Source: Saturnia japonica | Taxonomy: Eukaryota; Arthropoda; Insecta; Lepidoptera; Saturniidae | Length of the DNA stretch: 64,000 nucleotides | NCBI GenBank assembly: GCA_033032175.1 | Contig: CM065321.1 | Span: 6,780,501 to 6,844,500, forward strand | Direction of reading: 5' to 3' | Part shown: positions 1 to 12,619 of the stretch, in pieces | Layout: each line of letters opens with the position of its first letter | How positions within the stretch are numbered: the first letter of the stretch is position 1 | Made by a program: the position numbers and the translations under genes | The notes under the pieces: generated by a model | What the model saw: only the letters and a program-made list of their open reading frames with translations | Database searches by the model: none | Told to the model about the DNA's origin: nothing

Positions 1-379
1 ACTTTTTTGTAGATCTATTTATATCTGCAATTATGTAGTATATTAATTAGATATATATCTTGAAGTTCACTTAGTGTAATCCATTTAAGCGCCCGAATTG
101 ATTCACCATGACCGGTTTTTTTACATATGCGCGGAACCCCAATTCCTTTTCTAAAACGAAAATAGCCCAAGTTACTCTTTATAACATCAGCTATCTATCT
201 GCCAGTGAAAACCCCGTCAAAATCGGTCCAACCGTTTCGAAAATTACCCGGAACAAATAGACAGACAATTTTTATAAATATGTGCTTTGTTATAGGAACA
301 GTATATACTTTCATATGCGTTTAGTAAAAATTTGTTATTTTGACGTTACAAACAGACACATCAATATTATTAATTGGAT
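1..379 (+). repeat. Interspersed repeat family A, copy 1 (cut by window edge)
   Basis: Shares its whole length with 9814-10341 (+), 13567-14031 (-) and 18423-18919 (-). Landmarks: TGATTCACCATGACC at about 102, CGGTCCAACCGTTTCG near 223, a CAGACAG tract near 260, and an end in ATTATTAATTG near 372. Non-coding, diverged; likely a non-autonomous retroelement or DNA element of Lepidoptera. Confidence 0.75.
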
Positions 380-1977
380 AGAAATAAATAATGCATAATA
401 TTGTTGATTTCGATAGGTATCATCAGACCAATGGATTCTAGTCTATACATAAGATTTTTCTTGTTTCCTTCGCAAATATGGTAAAATTGTATATTTGTTT
501 CACTCTAAATATTTTGTAATAACTGAGAGACAATTAATCTTTTATAATTTTAAAAAATTTGTCTGATTAAGCTCTTTACACAATACATTTGCTTTGTCGA
601 GACTATAGTTTAAAGATCACATGTTAGGATTCAATAGGTGGCGCTGTAGTCTAGCTCTTAACTACCGGATAGGGCAGATAGTATTCTATTCAACAACTCT
701 GACATATTTAACGGAATTTTAACATAAAATTGGATTATTGATATATATAATCTATTTCTAAACGTGCGAAAAGAGTGTAAAACCCCTCTAAGGAAAATCG
801 AAAGCATTTTAAATTTTTTTTTTAAACTCGGCCATGTGCGCGTCGATCCACGCGCAGTGCAATGATTCCTTATTTGCCTTAGGAATTATTATTGAGGGAG
901 ATACGATTTTATTTTTCCATAATTTTACATGCCCCATAAACATGTATTTACTGTTTTACAAAAGTAACAGCTTCTTATAAGTAATTTTCAATGGAATTTG
1001 TAAAAAATTTACTTTCTCTAAGTACATTTTATAAGTAGATTGACTATTGCTTATTAACTTGTAAGGCCTTGTAAATCTCCAAAAACAACGATTTTGCTGA
1101 CACCTTGACTCTAAAACAAATTAGCATTTTAAAGCTTAATAATTTGCAAATAGATCTCTGAATCGAAAAATGGTTTTCACACAATATTTTTGAACTACCT
1201 ATTCAACGACACCCCCCACCATGGGATAGTTGAGAAAAAAAAAAATCATCCCCACTTTACGTGTTGGGGAGATACCTACCCTAACCATTTTTTTTGTAAA
1301 AAAATTTATTTTACAACTTTGTCGGCCTATTAACATGTACACCCATACCAAATTACAGCTTTCTTGTATTAAGATTCTCTGAGCTAAGCCGCGGAAAGAC
1401 AGTCAGACGGAAATGGCGAAACTATAAGGATTCCTTGTTGACTACAAATTCCTAAAAACGTAGAATATATTTTCAGATTCTATTACAAAAGCTATGTTTA
1501 TATGTTGAAATGTTTTTTTATTAAACCTTTGACGAGTTGAAAGATGAATGTTAAATTTTCAAGTAGTTATTAATTTTACTACTATATAGTATAAAGAATA
1601 ATCTTATTTCGTATTAAATATTAAAATCATTTAAAATCATTCAGTGTTAAACGGTAAATCGATTGTTATAGGCGGTTCGTAATTAGACACTAACAAGGAT
1701 GAAAAATAAGTCCTGCACGTGGCGTCGTCTTGAACTGAGAAACTAGACGGCTCACCGTGGCGCCCGCCTGTCTGCCGTCATCCGCCCATTGTTTGCTGCC
1801 TAGAGCTCATAGCCAAATAGGGTGGGAACGTGTAAAAATAGGGCAACAACCTCATCTACAAAACTGCTACTAGGCTTTAGTATGGGTTACAGCCAAAAAA
1901 AATTAGTATCCCATAAAATGTATTACAATATTCAAACAGACGCTAGTAATGGCCAAAATTAAATTTAATCACCTATA
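380..1977. other. Intergenic, nothing recognised
   Basis: AT-rich DNA with short homopolymer runs. No long ORF with codon bias and no repeat shared with the rest of the window was noticed. Confidence 0.5.
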
Positions 1978-2224
1978 TATAATCTATATAAATAAAATGA
2001 TTGAGGTTTACTGTTGTACTTGCATCACGCAAAAACTACCGGATTGATTTGATCATTTTTTTGTTGTTTTACTCCTTAGATAAAATTAGTCCTCATCAAA
2101 ATGAAAAATTATCACGATATCTTCATTCAATAAAAAAATATTAAAGTTTACTAACTACGATTTTAATAAGCATTAAGCGTTCTTCTGTCGTCCACGCAAG
2201 CGAAGCCGCGCGCGCACATCTAGT
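1978..2224 (+). mobile_element. Short Helitron-like repeat, copy 1
   Basis: Begins with a TCTATATAAATAAA-type end and closes with a GCGAAGCCGCGCGCGC...CTAG end. A second copy lies inverted at 24343-24540 with the same internal words (TGCATCACGCAAAA, TTTTACTCCTTAGAT). Non-autonomous, no ORF. Confidence 0.6.
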
Positions 2225-2430
2225 AATATAATAAAAATAATATTATGTATTTACAATGCGATAGTTTTTATGTTTATTACTCAGCCATGCAATAAAGGAT
2301 TTGAACGGATGAAATTTCTTAAAATTTGGCAGACATAGTTTATAACCTGGATTAACTTTTTATCCCGGTAAATACCCTATTCTGAACTCCACGCAGAAGA
2401 AGCCGCGGGCAGAAGCTAGAAATTATAAGT
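2225..2430 (+). mobile_element. Helitron-like 3' fragment
   Basis: Ends in GAAGCCGCGGGCAGAAGCTAG, the GC-rich hairpin plus CTAG ending usual for lepidopteran short Helitrons. The 5' end is not clear. Confidence 0.4.
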
Positions 2431-4290
2431 AAATGTGAATGTTTAGCATCATTTAGATATTTGTTCATTAATAACTTTCAAATTGTTTAAGTGATATAAA
2501 TACAATTTCCCATAGAAGCACATAATGTCAAGGAAATGAAATAGGATAATTTGTAACCGATATAGAAAAAAATATGCCCAGCAGCTACTATAAATATAAA
2601 AATATCTTGTAGATTCACTTTACTATAAAAAAAAAAAAAAATGTAAATGAATAGCAAAGAAACGTAAGATATCTACTTCTTATGTACTTTTAAGGTGATT
2701 TTAAGTTTTGCAGGTATCCGCACTGGCACGTTTCCAAGTCAGTCTACTTGAAATATGTTTAAAATCAATTAACGCTCCAAATTCAAACAGGCCACAAAAC
2801 CAGATGTCGTTATTTATCATAAAAGCAAATAAAGATAAAAGTCAACTATTTACCTACTATTTATACAAACTTAATAATAACTTTTAGTCTATAAAATTTT
2901 AGACTAAGCCTAAGAAAGGGTTCAAATTCATACGAATAACAAATAGTTTCATCAACATTTAATAGCCCTGTCTCGAATATTCCTTTGTTTGGTAATTGAG
3001 ATTCTAAATCAATTGTTGATAGTGTCAAAAACAAAAGCTATTGTCATTTCCAAAAATTATATTAATTAATTAGTTTTAACTATTTAATAAAAAATACAGA
3101 ACACGGCAAAGTAATGGCACTGTGCCTGATGCTACTGATCACCCTGCTTAGCTGATGATCCTGCTGTAACTTGGTATACAGGGTTTACAAGCCCGCATTC
3201 CAACGTTTCCCCGCATATCAATGAGACCTGCGGAGTTCCCGCATTTGTGTGGTAAATCCAGCGCGAGAAAATTTTGAACTAATTTTCATTTTCTGCAGCC
3301 AGTTATGTTTATAGTCCCATAAGAAATAAGCTGACGGACAAGACAATAAATACCATTTGTTACTGCGCTCTTATTTTCAGAACAATAAGTAACTTTTATT
3401 TTCATGATTGTGATTTGTGTTTTCGTTTTCTTAACACAAAGTTATTTCTGATTGCCGGTGGAATCGATCGCTTTCACTCCTAATCTCTGCATTTAACAGC
3501 AAGAAGAAAATTCAGTAAATAGGCATAATAGTATTTAAGTATGTATATACATACACATGCAGAAGTTTTCCTCACTTACGGTCGTTTTCAAGAACCTATC
3601 TATCCGTTGTTTCAGTTACTAAAGATAGACAAATATAACCTTTTGTCCTTACTTTTTTTCTCAATAATCTATCAATAGATAGTTTTTCGTATCTATATAA
3701 TATATATATCCATATCCTATAGCTTGAATAGATAAGCAGAAAGCCGATATCTGCTTTAGGTCAAAAATAGTACTTATTACAAATATGTACTAATCAGGAA
3801 TAGTTATTAAAAACGGCCGTTAATAGTATTAGATTTTAGATAAACACTTTTACTGTAACCTCCATCTCGGCACGAGCTAAAAATTCACTATGTCACTTCA
3901 CTTATCTTTGTCGTACCGTGAAACTATCTCCCGGCCAATGTGTTCCCTGCTTCTTATGACATCGGGTCCTTCAAGCGTAACGTGAAGAGATATTTATGCA
4001 GGACGGCATGACAGTCTCTCTAATGCCGTATATGTGCCGACGAGCTATTATAAAAAAAACATAGTTTTTGATGCATACAATGCCAACCCGTTTGACTTAA
4101 AACAAGAACATTCATTTATATTTCGTTTGATTAAATATAAATGATCTAAACAATAGCTTTATTATTTTCTTATATAAAAATGTATTTTTAAATCTCTTGC
4201 GGGAATTACAGCGGGATGCCGCTGGGTATAGGCGAATTTACCGCAAATTTCCAGCTGAAAAAAGAAGACTGCGGGATAGCAAAACCTACT
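2431..4290. other. Intergenic, nothing recognised
   Basis: AT-rich DNA with an A-run near 2626-2640 and a TA-rich patch near 3695-3715. No supported gene. Confidence 0.45.
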
Positions 4291-4296
4291 TGCTGT

Positions 4297-4480
4297 CATG
4301 TTGACCTGCAAGCCTCTCGGCTTATACGAAACTGACTCACTGTGATGGGTTTATTATTATTATACGCATCGAGGTCCCGACCCACTCAATTAACCGGTTA
4401 ACCTCGGAACGCGACACACCCAAGCGTGCCACTATGGCGGGTATTATATATGGTATATGGTGGTTGCGATCCAGTGTCCT
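4297..4480 (-). repeat. SINE-like repeat family S3, copy 1
   Basis: Shared with 6188-6305 (-), 13292-13505 (+) and 39228-39430 (+). In minus orientation it reads CTGGATCGCAACCACCATA, then a variable part, then a CCGAGAGGCTTGCAGG block. An ATTATTATTATTA stretch sits inside this copy. Confidence 0.6.
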
Positions 4481-4597
4481 ACCCCCCAGAAAAATAATAC
4501 TAAACTAGAATGTATGATTTTCCTTGATTAAATAACCTGAAGAACAATGTTAAGTACTTACTGTAAATTTTATTCACGTTCAAGAGGGGGCTCTTAA

Positions 4598-4862
4598 TGG
4601 ATTTTTTGTTTTAACAACTGAGGGGCAAGTAAGCTTACGGCCCACCTGATGGTAATCGGCTACCGTAACCTATGGATGCTAGTAATATCATAGTGTATAG
4701 ATAACATTAGCGCGTAGCTAACCTTGAACCCTCCTACCCAAGGAGCTATGGAAATCCTACTCACCAGAGGAATACAACACAAGGTAATTAGGCTGCGATC
4801 TATGTAGGGTGGAGGTATTCCACCAGTCGGACTGTCGCAAGTAGAGAAAAATATCCAAAGAA
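4598..4862 (+). repeat. Repeat family S1 (LINE 3'-end-like), copy 1
   Basis: Diagnostic CCCACCTGATGGTAATCGGC, a ...TAGCGCG... block and GTAGGGTGGAGGTATTCCAC. The same layout occurs at 11150 (-), 27880, 50230 (-), 60243, 61255 and 61995. The central words resemble the reverse of the LINE 3' UTR seen at 36047-36260, so S1 may derive from such 3' ends. Confidence 0.65.
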
Positions 4863-4869
4863 ATTTATC

Positions 4870-6187
4870 TGGGCCTTACATCTCTTTCTTTAACTTCACC
4901 TCTCTTTTTTGATAATTAGATATGGATAATACAGTGTTCATTATATTATTTACATTACGCAAAAATAATGTATGTATGTGACTGGAGATCTTAACGTTAA
5001 GTAGGTAACTATAGACGAATAAATGAGAGTCGCATTAGGGATCACATCCGACCTTTCAACTTTCATATACGTAAAGCACGTTAAGCCTATTGAATTACTT
5101 TATGTGGGTCCCCAATATAGCTAAAATATTCAGTTGGCCTCCATAAGTTTCCACTATATATAGAATGGTTATGGAAATAACAGTAATGTTACATAAAATT
5201 AGGGTAATGGACAATAAACAAATCTAGTTCATGTGACTTTTTTCAAACTGCGATTAAAATATACAGATTTTATTGACCTTTACAATTAATTCATCAATCA
5301 ATACCAGTCAGTACAGAAACTTTGGCTCAGCTTTAGAATCGCTACCGTCGAGTTCAGACTCCAAATTTTTTTACTGTTAGATCACTTTATAATAAGTTTA
5401 AATATAAAAGTTCACACTGCGGAAATAAATAGTTTTTGAGAAATATATATTTTTTAAATCGCATTTATTCTAAATCTGATAATTCAAATATCAATTCTAA
5501 GTAGTTCTCATAAAGTTCACATTTGTAAAATGGACAAAATTTTTGAAAGGTCGTAACTTTTTCTATAAATTATTTTATTAGTTTTTGAATGATTATTGTG
5601 TTGTTTACGTCAAAACATTAACATTTTGTGTCGTTTTTTGTTTCATTATTCTGTCATGTATGTGTTGTTGTCGTGTTTGTATCATTATTCTGTTGTGGTG
5701 ATAACATTGGTTAGGTTCATAATCATAAAGCACGAGCCGAGCGTGCCGCACTAGCGGCCGATGATTGCCAGAAACAAATAATTATTCGTTGCAAATTAAA
5801 TAGACATAACCTCAAAATGAAAAAAAAAATTCTCAAATAATATTTGTTTCCACACTTTTTCTTTCACAGGGGATGACCTCTAGCCCTCCCCTCTCTTCCC
5901 CACCCCTTCACAGCTTCAAATTCAGCGGTAGAGATCAAAAGTACAAGCCACGTGCCCTCACACCGCGAGACTGCTCCACTCTCACTCGGACATCTAACTG
6001 AACACACAGCGCAACATTGTACATATTTCGTTAAATAAAACGATTGCTGTTGTAGTTTCTTTTTGCTATTAAATCAAGTGAAATGAACCAGCCCTACAAC
6101 CACCTAAGCTATCGAAGCAACGAACACATACAACAACGACCACTGAGAGTTCAGAAATTCATCGCCGCGCCGGTCGCAGCTGTCGTC
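4870..6187. other. Intergenic, unresolved
   Basis: Mostly AT-rich. A more GC-rich, cytosine-rich patch at about 5870-6000 follows an acceptor-like TTTCACAG, which could be an exon or retro-copy piece, but no frame matches a protein I know. Confidence 0.35.
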
Positions 6188-6305
6188 CGGCCTACAAGCC
6201 TCTCGGCAGCTGGATATACTACACTGGCTGATCCCGAAACGACACGTCTTAAGCGTGCCACTATGGGGGATGTTACACCTGGAGTATGGTGGTCGTAATC
6301 CAGTC
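6188..6305 (-). repeat. SINE-like repeat family S3, copy 2
   Basis: Shares the AAGCCTCTCGG block, GCGTGCCACTATGG and the TGGTCG-AATCCAGT end with 4297-4480. It produces an apparent short ORF that is not a gene. Confidence 0.6.
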
Positions 6306-8110
6306 GGACACAATTATTCTCGTGTACCATCCAGAAAACTACACTAATGGCCGGTTTCTAAGCTTCCTAAATAACTACTCATTAGCTATTAATTCCATAA
6401 AAATAACTGTAGCTTAATCTAAGTTTATCTCATCATGTGATTCTGAATACATTTGTAACTGTTCAACAACTGTCTATTGAATAAGTAGTTCAAAAAGCTG
6501 TCACTAGGTGGAACCTTTACGAAACTTTAAAATATTTTTTTCTACGTCCATGGTACTTAAATGTATACAATATATATTAAAAACCCCGTCGAATCCGAAA
6601 AGGGTATATAGTAAAAATGTTATTGCGATTTAAATTAACATATTTAGTTTTAGTTTTCCTAAAATTTTGCAAATTTTTAAAACATGATAACACTTTCGCC
6701 AGCTCCTCAACCCGGCGCGGCGCGTTGCAGCGGTAAGTTTGATCGTATGGGGTACCCTGCGCCGCCCCGCCTGTATTGCCATGTAAGTTTTCTCATTTAA
6801 GTAATTTTTTTTACATTTTATTAGGGGTAATTTTTTTACTTATATACATAATGTATATTCTGTTTTTACTACTGAAAAAAATAAATCGTACGTATTACTT
6901 TTAATAGATAGAAGTAAAATATATCAAAATTAATATGCGTACTAAATAAATTGAAATGAAACCTTTTTTATTTAACACAAATAAAAAAAATCGATAATTT
7001 TTGTTGGTTTGTCAGTAGGATATGCCGGGTTCTACTGTATATTTTTGTCAAATAAAACGTCAGACTACTATCGAATAGATAAATGCTCCATTTTGGTTAG
7101 TTAAATTGAACCAAGTTTAACTGAACTTTATCTGATGGAGTGTTCAGGAAAGCGCTATGGAACAAATAAACTAGGTACCTCAGAAACCGGGCATAAATAT
7201 AAACCTAATTATACATAGTTAAAAGCCATAAACTACTTTATTTCATCATGCTATAGCGTTAATTGAGTGACACCGAGGTCGCGGGGAAGCGAACTATAAA
7301 TAAACGAGACCCCCGCGAACTCAAGACGGTTGGTTGCCTTAAGTGCACTCAATGCAACTATAGATTCATTTATTAAACTCACCGACATACATTGTCCTAA
7401 CTTATTTAAAATACAATATCGATTTTCTGCTAATTTACCAGATGGTAAACAACTCATTAATTGAAAATTAAGTGGAATAGAATTATGATTATAATCAAAG
7501 AAAAACTTTTTACATATCATACATTTAACACAATAGATATTATAGCTAATTATCGAATTTAGTGTCCTATAATTCTAGCATTAATACGACTATACATTTT
7601 ATCATTGTGAATATCTTAATTGTACACAACGAACTTGGCTTTTATCTTCAAGGATTGTTCCAAGCAAACAATAGTTCATGAAATAATCTCACCCAGTTAT
7701 CATAAAAATGACAGAACGATGACTAAGAAGTAAGAATAAAACTGTTATCAGTTTTATTTTACTATAATCCGAATCACTGACCAAAGGGTCTTATCACGGA
7801 ATATAGAGTAAGGGTCTGATGAACGGACCCTCAACATATCTTACGATCGGTTCAGCAAATCTAATAATTGATTAATTACTGGATTGCACATAAACCCGTA
7901 ATTTTCATGTAGGACTCGCATCTCTTTGAAGATGGCCAAGGAATCGCTCAGTACTAACATCTTTTGACATAGGTAGTTTATTACTTACTGCATAAAACTT
8001 ATTTTAGTTCAATTAACTGAATTGGTTTTAATATTTCAAACTTAGAAATATCTTAGTTTTAAATCTTGATTGATTAAATAATTATCCACATTATATTACA
8101 ATTTCGAAAG
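6306..8110. other. Intergenic, nothing recognised
   Basis: AT-rich. A small GC-rich patch lies at about 6705-6780. No gene or repeat shared with the window was identified. Confidence 0.4.
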
Positions 8111-8206
8111 ATTTTTTTTTCTGACTGACTATACTTGTTACCTTAGGGCCCTGAAGCCGCTGCGGCCTTTACAGTTTCACTGGACTTGGGGTTGCGAAAG
8201 AAATCT
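8111..8206 (+). repeat. Short repeat family S4, copy 1
   Basis: T-run, then CTGACTGACTATACTTG, AGGGCCCTGAAGCC and TTTCACTGGACTTGG. The same order of words occurs at 42866-42985 and 45215-45320, all on the plus strand. Confidence 0.6.
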
Positions 8207-8727
8207 GAATACCGTTTATATACGTGCACACCAGTCGTCTCGCGTCTCGCGGTCTTGTAAACCAACAGGAGGGTGGCCTGGATCGCGCTTATAGCGGTCG
8301 GACTATAGTAATAAAACTTAATACAATGTTTTTGTTTGTATGTTTGAATACGCTAACATCTGGTCTGGAGCTACCAGACAGATTTGAGAAATTCTTTATG
8401 TATTTTATAGCCTTAATAAAAAGATTATAGGCTATCTAATATCAGTCTTCGACCCAGGAGCGAAGCAGTGGCCGTAAACGTCAACCAATCTGGCAATCTG
8501 TAGGCAAGTACTTATCATATTATGTAAGAAGCAGGCATGTACAATCCAAATTTCATGCGGGTGAATGTGCCGGGCACAGCTAATGAAATGATAAAAGACT
8601 TCATGCCATAGTTGTTGTTAGTATATTTTTTTGCATTTTAATGGTTTTATAGCCTGTTTGAGTTTGACTACGATCTCACCTTATGTAATGATGATCTAAT
8701 ATTGTAGAGGAGTGACTCTCAAGAGCT

Positions 8728-8890
8728 GTTGCTTGAAGGCGACAGCTTTTCAATTTGAGGCCGGTAGCTAGCCAGGCGAGCATTAGAAAAAGCCTTACAA
8801 CCATACTATGGTTTTATTCCATAACTAATGTTCAAGAGTATTTTAGAATTCGAAACTACGTCGCTTGACGTCTGTCAATGTGTCGCAGTG
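8728..8890 (-). repeat. tRNA-related SINE family S2, copy 1
   Basis: Carries GGCGACAGCTTTTCAATTTG, GGTAGCTAGCCAGGC, CATACTATGGTT and a degenerate reversed B box near 8846. The same word order marks copies at 12466, 37440, 47995 and 58985 (all minus) and 37136, 50485 and 60140 (plus). Confidence 0.6.
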
Positions 8891-9019
8891 GAGAGTTGGG
8901 CGAATAAATTTAACCCAGGTGAAACCGTAGGAACAACTTATAATATAGCTACTTAGGTGATAGAACACGTAGCGTCATCTGTTTTCAATAAATAAACGTA
9001 TGATTGCACTTCTAACCTC

Positions 9020-9260
9020 TTTATATCAGACTTCAAAATAGACGGGGGGGTTACTCAATTTGAATGTATATTTTTTTATGAATGTTCAGCCATAACTTCT
9101 TTGTTTATGAACCGATTTGGATGATTCTTTTTTGTTTGATAGGGGATCCCAACAAATTGGTCCCATTATAATTTAATTGGCGTTAGACCTTCAATTTCCA
9201 AGATACACCAGGGAACTCTTCAAAATCATTGAAGTTGGTTTTCTTTATTGTTAAAAATTG
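9020..9260 (+). repeat. Dispersed repeat, pair with 57940-58200
   Basis: ATGTTCAGCCATAACTTC, TTTGGATGATTCTTTT and AAGATACACCAGGGAA recur in the same order at 57940-58200 with substitutions. No ORF; type unknown. Confidence 0.6.
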
Positions 9261-9614
9261 TCTTGTCTATATTATATTTTCTTGAAACAAACTCGTTACA
9301 TACTACGTAATAATATCTTTCAGTGATAGTTCAAGTATAGATATGAGACCATTGAAAAAATCATGACGTCACATTCTAGACGCAACTCCCCTGTTTAATA
9401 AATTAACATACACAACATGGATTTTAATACTTAGAAATAAGGTTTTAAATCCTCTACGCAATAATACATTTATATTAATTAGTACAATAATCAACAAGTT
9501 ATTAATCTGAATTAGGAGCACATATCTGACTAACAATAATGCCTAATTATAGAGATGATGTCTCTACATGCCTATAAGTTTTTTTAATTGAGAATTCCAT
9601 GTTTATATTGTAGA

Positions 9615-9812
9615 ATAGCAGTGTGCCAGCGGCTCTGCACGCTTTTGTTACTACGCAGTGGTTATTTACACACAGTAACTTTATTTTTACTCATATTGTT
9701 GACAAATCATATGCCGTAACAATTGAGGAATGACATGTATTTCCCGTGTACAATTTTCATCAAGATCAGTTGAAAATTATTATTCTATTTTACGATTTCT
9801 ATTATACTTATT
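9615..9812 (-). mobile_element. Helitron-like remnant, pair with 52840-53008
   Basis: The reverse of 52840-53008: a CGGCTCTGCACGCTTTTGTT end, TTTTTACTCATATTG and TTTCCCGTGTACAATTTTCA. Cut short at about 9812 where repeat family A begins, so the family A insertion is younger. Confidence 0.55.
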
Positions 9813-9813
9813 A

Positions 9814-10341
9814 CTAGCTGTGCCCGTCGCTTCAATCACCTGGACTACAGAATGCCCGCGCGAATCTTGCTTCTCCGCTCCCGGCTATTTTAAAGACAAA
9901 AATGCTTATTGTGGGGTGTTCCTTAGAAGATAGACGTATACTCTCCCACACTTTTTTGTAGGTTTTTTTAATTCCTATAATTATGTAGTACATTAATTTG
10001 CTATATCTCTTATGGTTTACACACCATAAGCCATTTAAACGGCCGAATTGATTCACCATGACCAGTTTTTTTTTTTTTTTTTGCGGAACCCTAATTCTTT
10101 TTCTAAAATAAAAGTAGCCTAAATTACTCTCTATAAATTCAGCTTCTATCAGTGAAAGTACCGTCAGAGAGACCGAAAGACCGTTTCGGAGATTACCCGA
10201 AACAAACAGACAGACAAACACAAAATTTTTAAAAATTGGTGTTTTGTTATAGGTGTCGTATATACTTCCATATATATGCATTTAGTAAAAAGCTGTTATT
10301 TTGACATTACAAATAGACACTTCAATTTTATTAATTGTACA
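9814..10341 (+). repeat. Interspersed repeat family A, copy 2 (near full length)
   Basis: Starts CTAGCTGTGCCCGTCGCTTC, includes the CGCTCCCGGCTATTTTAAAG block, TGATTCACCATGACC, an 18-20 nt T-run, and ends ATTTTATTAATTGTACAG. Defines the family at about 500 bp. The apparent ORF on the reverse strand is an artefact of the repeat. Confidence 0.75.
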
Positions 10342-10344
10342 GAT

Positions 10345-11149
10345 TATTACAGCCCATTATCTATGGAATTACTTATACAAAAGTAACATAGACATTTCTT
10401 ATACACTATCTCAATTGACCAATGTCTTAAGAATCCCGTGTACAAAATGTCATAAGGGTCGGTCAAGCCGTTTTTGAGGTAAATCCGATACAATGAGACA
10501 GACAAATTTTTTTTAATTTTATTATTTTGTTTATAAAAAAGTTTACCGCCACGGGATGCCCGGCAGATATGAAACATCTTAGTAAATATTAAAAAAACCC
10601 TCAAGTTTGTGTGTGTGCCAGCTCCGACTATGACTGGTGTTTACTCCTTAAATACGATTGTCTTTGAATATGCAATAGGTAAATAGGTGATTGGTCGACA
10701 GACTAACTGACTGTACCTGAACCTGCACCGTCAAAGAAAGACACTATGAAGATTTTTATTATATTACTATGTGTATGGTGGCTATGTTTTATAACATGAA
10801 ACTTAGAAATGATCCAGTCTGTCTGTTAAAAAAAAATGAACTCGGCTCCACACCGCTAACGTGGGGGTCAAAGCGTCGCCACGCCAACATCCGGAAACAT
10901 TGGGTCCAATAACCGGTCTATCCGCCGCATTAGATATTTCACATAAAAAAATAAAATTCATGAACACTTATTTATATTTATATGAAAAAAGCTATGATTT
11001 AAGTATAGGCTAGCATTTCAACACAATCTCACCTGATGTTCTGGTGCTCTTAAAATGAGGACTTAGGAGATTTTTCTGTACTTGGGGCAGCCTGACAGGT
11101 GACATACCTCCAACCTACCGAAAACCCCAGTTGAATAAGTTTGTGTTAT
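10345..11149. other. Intergenic, probable old repeat at its left
   Basis: A GGTCAAGCCGTTTTTGAGG word near 10461 followed by an ACAGACAAA tract near 10498 resembles the 3' portion of lepidopteran retroelements. The rest shows nothing recognisable. Confidence 0.35.
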
Positions 11150-11325
11150 GTTCATTGAGTTGAGTAGGGTTTCCAGACCTCTTTGGATAAGAAAGGTTCA
11201 AGGTCAGCATCGGCAACATGCTAGTGATCTATGCTGTTACAAACATCTAAAGGCCACAGTAACTGTTTACCACTAGGTGGGTCGTACTCATGTTTGTCGC
11301 CTTAGTTGTATAAAATAAAAAATTG
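11150..11325 (-). repeat. Repeat family S1, copy 2
   Basis: Reverse orientation: GTAGGGTTTCCAGACCTCTT, a CAAGGTCAG...ATGCTAGTGAT block, and TTTACCACTAGGTGGGTCGT in place of the CACCTGATGGTAA word. Diverged. Confidence 0.5.
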
Positions 11326-11624
11326 CCAGTGTAAATTTGGCTGTACTTGATTATTAAATTATTTACAAATTAATATACATAAGTGTATATGTCAGTGTAA
11401 AGGATTCATCTACGTATTGTTAAGACATCAATTGTTTGCAAAATTACAAATATGATAGTATAGATTGTTTTGTAAAACAACTACGGATTAATCGACGGTT
11501 TCTTAATAATGTCAACGTAATATCCAGCAGAGCGAGCGACGACAGCGAAAAAAGAAATAAAAGAAACAAAATACCAGACTGCAAAAAAATAATCTTTTTC
11601 TATTTTTGCTTTTTAATTCATTTC

Positions 11625-11800
11625 CAGATGCCATACTTAAATATTACAGCATACCTATGTCACTCCCACAATTAAGACGAATGTACTGACACCTTGTATG
11701 CTAAAATCTATCAAGCCATTTTGATTACAAAGCATGCCAAAGAAATAGACATACATACATATGCTCTAAAAACATAAACTTGTTTTTTCGCAGTTGAGTA
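11625..11800 (-). repeat. Dispersed repeat family F, copy 1
   Basis: Reverse of 14335-14475 and 51030-51205. Shared words are TTTTAGCATA-GAGGTGTC, CTTAATT-TGGGAGTGACA and GTATG-CGTCTGG in family orientation. No ORF. Confidence 0.55.
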
Positions 11801-12244
11801 AAAAGAAGGGTCTGGCGTTTGCTAGTGATGATCTTTGACGAGCTACAAAAGGTGTTTTACACAAAATTATGTACTTCCCTGTAAATGAACATGAAAGGCA
11901 ATATCCACTATGTGTGCTAATAGACTTAATAACACAGGATTATGATAAGAAGTAAATCATATTATATTAAATTAGAGAGAAAGTGGAGGTTTGCAGCTAT
12001 AAATAAATTAGAAAATTGATATTCATTATTAATAATTATATAGATAATAAATATTGCTCATTGTCACTATACTGATAAACATTTATCAAATGAGTGCAAT
12101 AAACTTAATAATTATGTTTTATTGTAAACAATACATTTTAGTTAAAAGATTTTGAGACTGCTAAAATATATACGGTATATTTATATCTACATATTATCTG
12201 TTTGTGACTTATACTTTATGATGGAGTATTCTCCACTCCTATGA

Positions 12245-12397
12245 TCTATCCTACTAATATAATAAATGTGAAATTGTGTATGTTTGGATGTTTGTTACTC
12301 AATCACGCAAAAACGGCAATGGTTTTTGTTTGTCGTTTTCCGAGATCAGTCTGTGTATATCCAATAATACGCAGACGAAGTCACGAATACCAGCTAG
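12245..12397 (+). mobile_element. Minimal Helitron, 153 bp
   Basis: Starts TCTATCCTACTAATATAATA, ends CAGCTAG, and lies between A (12244) and T (12398), the expected A^T insertion. Internal CAATCACGCAAAAACGGC is typical of such elements. No coding capacity. Confidence 0.7.
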
Positions 12398-12445
12398 TAG
12401 GCTATATATACAATGAGATATATAGTAGGCTATATATGCAACTGC
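12385..12445 (+). repeat. Short imperfect tandem repeat
   Basis: TAGTAGGCTATATAT occurs at 12396 and again at 12423, spaced 27 bp, just past the Helitron 3' end. Confidence 0.5.
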
Positions 12446-12465
12446 TGGAATACATCAATAAGTGC

Positions 12466-12610
12466 TTGGTGACAAATATCCAACTTGAGGGTGGTAGCTA
12501 GCCAAGCAGGCATTAGAATATGCTCTAACACCATGCTATGGTTACATACATCATGATGTTTTCTGTCATTGAACGCTCAGGCTCCTACAACGTAGGGATT
12601 CAAACCAAAA
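12466..12610 (-). repeat. tRNA-related SINE family S2, copy 2
   Basis: GGTGACAAATATCCAACTTG, GGTAGCTAGCCAAGCAGG, CCATGCTATGG and a reversed B-box-like GGGATTCAAACC near 12595. Confidence 0.6.
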
Positions 12611-12619
12611 ATTTAATAT

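Noticed and set aside
6083..6298. A 71-codon ORF starting MNQPYNHLSY as a small gene.
   Set aside because: Its second half is repeat family S3 (shared with 4297-4480), and no splice or codon evidence supports it.
9832..10281. A 149-codon ORF on the minus strand.
   Set aside because: It lies wholly inside repeat family A, includes translation of a homopolymer run, and other copies of the repeat do not keep the frame.
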